Assembly: GCA_051877855.1 (NCBI GenBank)
Contig: JBJEJH010000040.1
Coordinates: 1 to 64,000 of the forward strand
DNA from: MGBC120314 sp051877855
GTDB taxonomy: Bacteria > Bacillota > Clostridia > Lachnospirales > Lachnospiraceae
Direction of reading: 5' to 3'
Length of the DNA stretch: 64,000 nt
Below the pieces are notes generated by a model, which had not been told where the DNA came from, made no database searches, and was given only the letters and a program-made list of their open reading frames with translations. Shown in pieces: positions 58,765 through 64,000 of the stretch. Both the position numbers and the translations under genes were made by a program. The stretch's first letter is position 1, and every line of letters begins with the position of its first letter.

Positions 58765-60840
58765 ATGTTAAAGGTTTCAGAAAAAATAGTTAAATACCGT
58801 TTCCTGATACTATTATTAAGCATCACACTTCTGATTCCGGCCGGGATAGGATTTATTAACTTAAAAGTAAACTACGATATTTTGTATTACCTTCCGGATG
58901 ATATCGAAACTATGCAGGGTCAGGACATCCTGATGCAAGACTTTGGAAAAGGTGCGTATGGAATGCTTGTCTGTGAGAATATGAACAGCGCACAGGCAAT
59001 TGAGATGGCACAACAGGTAAAAGAGATTGATCATGTTGCAGAGGTAATCAGTTTTAGTGACTTGACCAATGGCGGCGTGCCAAAGGAAATGCTGCCGGAT
59101 TCAATAAAAGATGTATTTTTCTCAACCGATGGCAATGTGGAGTTGATGTTCATCTTCTTTGATACAACGAGTTCAGCGGATGAGACGATGGCGGGCATCG
59201 AAGAGATTCGAAAGATTGCAGGAAAGCAGTGTTTCTTATCCAGTATGTCCTCCATTGCAACAGATACAAAGAATCTTGTAGAAAGCGAAATGTTTGTGTA
59301 CACCGTCATTGCAGTCCTTTTGTGTATGTTGGTATTGGGATTGACAACGGATTCCTTTATGTTGCCGGTGCTCTTTATGATTAGTATCGGAATGGCAATT
59401 CTTTATAATCTTGGAACGAATTTTATTCAGGGTGAGATTTCCTATATCACAATGGCATTGGTTGCGATTTTACAGCTGGGTGTTACAATGGACTATTCCA
59501 TCTTCTTATACCACAGCTACAAAGAAGCAAAACAAGAGTATACAGATAGTAAAGAAGCAATGGCACACGCCATTGAAGCTACCATTACATCCGTTACGGG
59601 TTCATCCCTTACAACCATTGCAGGATTTCTGGCAATGTGTTTTATGTCCTTTACCCTGGGTATGGATATGGGAATCGTAATGGCAAAAGGGGTTGTGTTT
59701 GGTGTAATTTGTTGTGTAACCATTCTCCCTTCCCTTATTCTTGTTTTTGATAAATGGATTGCGAAGACATCACATAAAGCACTTACCATTAAAACCGAAA
59801 AAATTACGAGATTTATAACAAAGCATCACGTAGCGTTTGCAATTCTGATGGTTGCGCTTTGGATTCCGGCAATCTATGGTAACAATAATGTCAACGTATA
59901 TTACAAACTCGATGAAAGTTTACCGATTGATCTGCCAAGCCGACAGGCGAATATAAAGCTTGAAGAAAATTTTAATATGAATTCAGTATCCATGGTATTG
60001 GTCAGTGCCAATATGTCTTCCAAGGACACAAAGGAATTATTAGAGGAACTTCAAAATGTTCCGGGAGTTGAATTCTCGTTAGGATATGACTCCGTTGTAA
60101 GCGCTATGATTCCGGAGGAATTCGTTCCGGATGAAATAAAGAGTAAGCTGAGCAGTGACAATAAAAAACTTCTTCTTGTGTCATCTGCTTATCAGGTTGC
60201 GACGGATGAGGTAAATGAGCAATGTGAACAATTAGAGTCGATTATTAAAAGATACGACCCGGAGGGAATGCTTGTTGGTGAGGCGGCAGCAACAAAAGAT
60301 CTGGTAAAGATTACGAATCATGATTTTAATGTTGTTAGTGTCATCAGTATAGGAGCAATTTTTGTACTGATATTTATTGTATTAAAGTCTGCGGTATTGC
60401 CAATTGTTTTAGTACTTGTTATTGAATTTGCCATCTTTGTGAATATGGCGACTGCATTTTATATGGGAACAACGCTTCCGTTCATTGCATCGGTGTGTGT
60501 AGGAACCATTCAGTTAGGTGCAACTGTAGACTATGCAATCCTGATGACCACCAGATATAAGAAAGAGCGAATGTCAGGTTGTGAGAAGAAAGAAGCAATT
60601 GAAATTGCCTTGTCCACTTCGATTAATTCCATTTTCTCAAGTGCGTTAGGATTCTTTGCGGCAACCGTTGGTGTGGCTCTATATTCCGATGTAGACCTCA
60701 TCGGTGCAATCTGTATGCTTCTTGCAAGAGGTGCCCTTATGAGTATGGTAATTGTAATTGTAATGTTACCTACCATGTTGTATATATTTGACCGTATCAT
60801 ATGTAAGACCACGATAGGAATGAGCAAATTGAATCATTAA
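58765..60840 (+). CDS. MMPL-family RND transporter
   Basis: A 691-residue exporter with 12 predicted membrane helices in two halves, each with one helix, an extracellular domain and five more helices. Half 1 has VAILQLGVTMDYSIFLYHSY and half 2 has VGTIQLGATVDYAILMTTRYKKE, the proton-relay Asp-Tyr regions. ATG 58765 follows AGGAGGGGG; the longer frame runs through the operators. The substrate is unknown; lipids or amphiphilic drugs are usual in this family. Confidence 0.92.
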   Translation: MLKVSEKIVKYRFLILLLSITLLIPAGIGFINLKVNYDILYYLPDDIETMQGQDILMQDFGKGAYGMLVCENMNSAQAIEMAQQVKEIDHVAEVISFSDLTNGGVPKEMLPDSIKDVFFSTDGNVELMFIFFDTTSSADETMAGIEEIRKIAGKQCFLSSMSSIATDTKNLVESEMFVYTVIAVLLCMLVLGLTTDSFMLPVLFMISIGMAILYNLGTNFIQGEISYITMALVAILQLGVTMDYSIFLYHSYKEAKQEYTDSKEAMAHAIEATITSVTGSSLTTIAGFLAMCFMSFTLGMDMGIVMAKGVVFGVICCVTILPSLILVFDKWIAKTSHKALTIKTEKITRFITKHHVAFAILMVALWIPAIYGNNNVNVYYKLDESLPIDLPSRQANIKLEENFNMNSVSMVLVSANMSSKDTKELLEELQNVPGVEFSLGYDSVVSAMIPEEFVPDEIKSKLSSDNKKLLLVSSAYQVATDEVNEQCEQLESIIKRYDPEGMLVGEAAATKDLVKITNHDFNVVSVISIGAIFVLIFIVLKSAVLPIVLVLVIEFAIFVNMATAFYMGTTLPFIASVCVGTIQLGATVDYAILMTTRYKKERMSGCEKKEAIEIALSTSINSIFSSALGFFAATVGVALYSDVDLIGAICMLLARGALMSMVIVIVMLPTMLYIFDRIICKTTIGMSKLNH

Positions 60841-60880
60841 ATTAACAGTTCAATATGAAATTAATAGGAGGATGACGATT

Positions 60881-62968
60881 ATGAAAAATCTTAAAAGAAT
60901 TATAGCATGTACATTGGTTGTTTTGATGGTTTGTACCTGCGTAACACCAAATGTTAATACACAAACTGTAACGGCGGGTGAGACCGAACTTCTGCATCAC
61001 AGCCTTACGGCGGGTAAAACAGAAACGGTATACGTAGTTCTTGATTCAAATGGTAATGTGGAGAAAACGATCGTAAGCAATACCTTGAAGAATCCCGAAG
61101 GAGATACTTCCTTAGAGGATTATTCGGAGTTAAGGGATATTGAAGTAGTTAAGGGACATACAAAATGCGTGAAGAATGAAGCGGGGAATATTGAGTGGAA
61201 GACCGATGGCGGAGATATTTATTATCAGGGAACTACGGATAAGGAACTCCCGATTACCGTTCATATTGCCTATGAACTGGATGGGAAAAAAGTATCTGCA
61301 GAAGAACTGGCCGGTGCTACAGGACATTTAAAAATAACCTTTTCCTATGATAACAATGTGAAAAAAGAAATGGTGATTGACGGAGAAAAATGTACGATAT
61401 ATCAACCATTTTCATTGGTTTCCGGAATTATACTTGACAATGAAAAGGCTAAAAATGTTACTGTGACCAACGGAGATGTGGCAGACAGTGGAGATAAGAC
61501 CACCGTCTTCGGTATTGCAATGCCGGGACTTAAGGAAAGCCTTGGATTCGACGATGTAACGGATTTGGAGATTCCTGAGGAAGTTGTCATCGAGGCAGAT
61601 GTCAAAGATTTCTCGTTGATGACCACAATTACGGTTGCTTCCAATAACGCACTCGAAAAGTTAGGGCTTGATGACATTGATTCCATCGATGATTTAAAAG
61701 CTGATATAGATAAACTGAAAGATGGAATGGGAGAGATAACGGATGGTGCCACAGAATTATCGGATGGTGTGGTGAAACTCTCTGACGGAACAGACACACT
61801 TTCTAATGGTGTGAATGATCTGAGTAATGGCGCTGCAGAATTAAAGGAAGGTGCATATAAACTTGCGGATGGTGCCAGTGAGTTAAATGACGGTGCGAAT
61901 CGTTTGAAGGATGGACTCAAGTCTTTAAGTGACAGCGCACCCGCTTTGGTAGAAGGGGTTGGTCAGCTTACGAGCGGAGCCGATCAGTTGGCAAGTGGAA
62001 TTGCTGAGATTACAGCCAATAATGATGCACTGAATCAGGGGGCGGCAACTCTCAGTGACGGATTGATGCAGCTGAATCTTGCATTGACTGATGAAAATAC
62101 AGTAAATCAGATTGTACTGCTCACACAAGGTTCGGATACTTTTAGTGCAGGATTGGGAAATGCTTCCGCAGGTCTTGAACAAATCGTCGCCGGTTACAAT
62201 TATAGTGAAGGAGATTTGGCAGTGGTCATTGGCGGACTTAGCGCATATGCAGAAACACTTGCGGCAAATCCGGATACGGCGGAAGTAGGCGGATATATCA
62301 ATGCATTGATCGGAGCATATCAAGGTTTGTATGATAACACCAGTGCTGTGGCCGGCGGAGTTAGCGCATTAAACGGAAGTTATGGACAGATTAACGGAGG
62401 AATAAACAGTCTGGCAGGAAATCTTACGAATGTATCCCAAGCCGTAGGTCAGTTATCTGCCGGATCGACACAGTTAAAGAGTGGTATATCGGTTTACACG
62501 GATGGTGTTAACCGGGTTGCACAGGGAATTGGCAGTGTGGATGCCGGACTGAATTCCCTGAATGGTATGGTGCCATCTTTGGTGGGCGGTATCGATCAGT
62601 TATCTGCCGGTGCAAATACTCTTGCGGATGGTACTTTAGAATTAAAGAATGGTTCGAACAGCTTGGCCGGAGGAACGGATAAACTTGCCAATGGTACGAC
62701 GGATCTTAAGAATGGTGTTGGTGATCTTGTAAGTGGTGTTTCCGCACTCCTTGACGGTAGTGTGGAACTCAAAGACGGTGTTGTAAAGTATAATGATGAA
62801 GGTATCAGCAAATTATACGACACGGTAAATGATTCTCTGGTCGTATATTATGATCGCTTGAAGGCGGTTTCAGACTATGCAAAAGAGTATAAGACCTTTG
62901 CAGGATGCAGGGATGATATTGAATCCAGTGTGAGATTCATTTACAAGTCCGGAGAGATTAAAAAATAA
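60881..62968 (+). CDS. Secreted heptad-repeat protein (YhgE/Pip-like)
   Basis: A 695-residue protein with a signal peptide (about 1-30), a beta-rich N-terminal domain (about 35-250), and a long stretch (about 265-680) of LxxGxxxLxxG heptads (DGATELSDGVVKLSDGTDTL, DGANRLKDGLKSL) predicted to form a long coiled coil. YhgE/Pip relatives have terminal membrane helices; here the C-terminal ones are missing. It lies 40 bp after the MMPL gene and is likely its extracytoplasmic partner, spanning the wall. ATG 60881 follows AGGAGG by 9 nt. Confidence 0.85.
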   Translation: MKNLKRIIACTLVVLMVCTCVTPNVNTQTVTAGETELLHHSLTAGKTETVYVVLDSNGNVEKTIVSNTLKNPEGDTSLEDYSELRDIEVVKGHTKCVKNEAGNIEWKTDGGDIYYQGTTDKELPITVHIAYELDGKKVSAEELAGATGHLKITFSYDNNVKKEMVIDGEKCTIYQPFSLVSGIILDNEKAKNVTVTNGDVADSGDKTTVFGIAMPGLKESLGFDDVTDLEIPEEVVIEADVKDFSLMTTITVASNNALEKLGLDDIDSIDDLKADIDKLKDGMGEITDGATELSDGVVKLSDGTDTLSNGVNDLSNGAAELKEGAYKLADGASELNDGANRLKDGLKSLSDSAPALVEGVGQLTSGADQLASGIAEITANNDALNQGAATLSDGLMQLNLALTDENTVNQIVLLTQGSDTFSAGLGNASAGLEQIVAGYNYSEGDLAVVIGGLSAYAETLAANPDTAEVGGYINALIGAYQGLYDNTSAVAGGVSALNGSYGQINGGINSLAGNLTNVSQAVGQLSAGSTQLKSGISVYTDGVNRVAQGIGSVDAGLNSLNGMVPSLVGGIDQLSAGANTLADGTLELKNGSNSLAGGTDKLANGTTDLKNGVGDLVSGVSALLDGSVELKDGVVKYNDEGISKLYDTVNDSLVVYYDRLKAVSDYAKEYKTFAGCRDDIESSVRFIYKSGEIKK

Positions 62969-62977
62969 ATCTAAGCA

Positions 62978-63008
62978 AAAAATGCCGGGTTTAAATACCC
63001 GGCATTTT
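62978..63008. terminator. Bidirectional terminator
   Basis: AAAAATGCCGGGT / ACCCGGCATTTT around a short loop, between convergent genes. Confidence 0.92.
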
Positions 63009-63014
63009 CAATGA

Positions 63015-63464
63015 TTATTTCTTTTTCTTAAACTTTGCGAAGAGACCCTTTTTCTTAGGCTCCTCCTTCACCGGCATACCACCGCGAACGGATTTGATAC
63101 CCACGATGTAAATACCACTGACTTCGGCCTTAACTTCCGCTTTGATAGGAATATTATTAAAAACCTTCTCATCAGCGATTAAAGTCATAATTCTCGGACC
63201 GACCTTAGCCTTAACGATTGGAAGCTTGGCACCACGAAGATACTTTGGTGTCTGATCCAGCACAATCTTAGGTAAAGCGGCGTCTTTCATCTTCATTCGT
63301 TTCTTATCGATGATCAGCATCGACATGACCTGCTTGGCAGCTTCAATCTGAGCCTGCTGCGCATCTGCTTTCTTACGAAGGCTGTTGCCATAAATAATAA
63401 GTGCAATAAATGCAACAAGAAGAACAGCGAGGACGATCAAAACGATTTTTAATGCTAAAGGCAT
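63015..63464 (-). CDS. Membrane-anchored hypothetical protein
   Basis: A 149-residue protein with one N-terminal membrane helix (about 6-25), a short coiled coil (about 30-60, KKADAQQAQIEAAKQVMSML), a beta-rich region and a very basic tail ending KKKGLFAKFKKKK. I do not recognise the family. GAGG lies 10 nt before the start. Confidence 0.75.
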   Translation of the reverse strand: MPLALKIVLIVLAVLLVAFIALIIYGNSLRKKADAQQAQIEAAKQVMSMLIIDKKRMKMKDAALPKIVLDQTPKYLRGAKLPIVKAKVGPRIMTLIADEKVFNNIPIKAEVKAEVSGIYIVGIKSVRGGMPVKEEPKKKGLFAKFKKKK

Positions 63465-63499
63465 ACGAATAACCCTCCTGTATTTCGTTTAACTTGTTT

Positions 63500-63527
63500 A
63501 TTGTACCATAAAAAATGTAAAAATCAA
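63500..63527 (-). promoter_or_regulatory. Promoter of the membrane-anchored hypothetical gene
   Basis: Minus-strand TTGATT (63527-63522), a 16-bp spacer and TACAAT (63505-63500), about 36 bp before the start. Confidence 0.6.
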
Positions 63528-63576
63528 ATACATTTCATTGTACCCACATCAAATGGTAAATCCGGTAACATAAAGT

Positions 63577-64000
63577 CTATACAAGGGATTTGTTCTTGTC
63601 TAACATTTCCTGAATGATTCTTTGCGTGTAAGCCCCGGAAGCCTTGCGATCCTCTGGGGAAAGTTCGGAAAGAACAATCGGCTTACCGAATTCCAGAACC
63701 ATATGTGTCTTCTTAAAGAAAGGCTTGTGATCCTCAAAAATGGCAGAGGTATTGCTCTGTGCCATAGGGATAATCTTACAGCCGGATTTGTCGGCAATCT
63801 TGAGGGATCCCTGCTTAAAAGGTAGCATCTCATCGGTTTTTGCCCTTGTACCTTCCGGGAAAATAGCAACCGAATAACCATTTTTAACATTTTCGATACC
63901 GGCGAGGATCGTCTTTAACCCCTCCTTCGGACTTGTCCGGTCTAAGAACAGGCAGTGGATATTTCTCATCCAGGTACGGAGAATCGGAATTTTGTCCAGC
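63577..64000 (-). CDS. plsC: 1-acyl-sn-glycerol-3-phosphate acyltransferase (partial)
   Basis: The C-terminal ~140 residues of a PlsC-type acyltransferase; the 5' part lies beyond the window end. The frame is open through 64000 (LDKIPILRTWMRNIHCLFLDR). The FPEGTR acceptor-binding motif is present, then GSLKIADKSGCKIIPMAQ. The upstream HxxxxD catalytic motif would be in the missing part. The enzyme makes phosphatidic acid from lysophosphatidic acid. Confidence 0.9.
   Translation of the reverse strand, partial: LDKIPILRTWMRNIHCLFLDRTSPKEGLKTILAGIENVKNGYSVAIFPEGTRAKTDEMLPFKQGSLKIADKSGCKIIPMAQSNTSAIFEDHKPFFKKTHMVLEFGKPIVLSELSPEDRKASGAYTQRIIQEMLDKNKSLV

Overview
The window reads as a chromosomal segment of a low-GC, anaerobic, Gram-positive member of Clostridia, most likely Lachnospiraceae (Bacillota). 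The grounds are strong AGGAGG-type ribosome binding sites, the Firmicutes orders rpsF-ssb-rpsR and gdpP-rplI-dnaB, sporulation genes (spoIIR, spoVAF, cwlD), a pyruvate formate-lyase system, a cellobiose phosphorylase and an F-type ATP synthase whose c subunit carries a Na+-site signature. The family is inferred from gene content; species is not assigned.

Layout. 1-0.42 kb: tRNA-Asn, tRNA-Glu, tRNA-Cys and a terminator, followed by a probable transposase/nuclease remnant. 0.95-2.9 kb (minus): YtrA-type GntR regulator with an ABC exporter. 3.0-5.2 kb (minus): two CobW-family GTPases, one fused to a DUF1980/YcgQ-like tail and one with a tandemly repeated His/Asp/Cys metal-binding insert. 5.3-12.5 kb (plus): sugar nucleotidyltransferase, sirtuin, DUF951, rpsF-ssb-rpsR, gdpP-rplI-dnaB. 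12.6-16.5 kb (minus): a split pyruvate formate-lyase operon, with a core enzyme lacking the glycyl-radical domain, a small GrcA-like protein without the radical loop, a stand-alone glycyl-radical subunit, the activase pflA and a 2[4Fe-4S] ferredoxin. 16.8-23.6 kb: mecA, a small TTG-started gene, GH18, cwlD, sua5, rpiB, comEB and a DUF402 protein. 23.9-31.0 kb: atpZ-I-B-E-F-H-A-G-D-C. 31.1-35.2 kb: ywmB, an unknown gene, spoVAF and enolase. 35.4-38.0 kb: the metNIQ transporter. 38.1-40.9 kb: 2-hydroxyacid dehydrogenase, a small unknown gene, yqeY and a zinc-ribbon protein. 40.99-41.25 kb: a 52-bp tandem-repeat array in which each unit forms a hairpin. 41.3-48.5 kb: a cello-oligosaccharide module (GH94 phosphorylase, LacI regulator, ABC binding protein and two permeases) with matching LacI-type operators in front of both divergent genes. 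48.7-54.9 kb: a methyltransferase, a large exported unknown protein and a class A PBP with a 9-residue repeat tail. 54.9-55.1 kb: a 220-bp MITE-like hairpin. 55.2-58.0 kb: ispE, GntR, spoIIR, DUF1934. 58.0-63.0 kb: a TetR/MMPL/heptad-repeat export locus with three TetR-type operators. The window ends with a membrane-anchored unknown protein and a partial plsC.

The most unusual points are the split formate-lyase with its extra radical-less paralogue, the 52-bp hairpin array, the 220-bp MITE-like element, the nonapeptide tail of the PBP next to an unrecognised 812-residue exported protein, and the CobW-DUF1980 fusion. All family calls come from reading motifs by eye; no database search was run.
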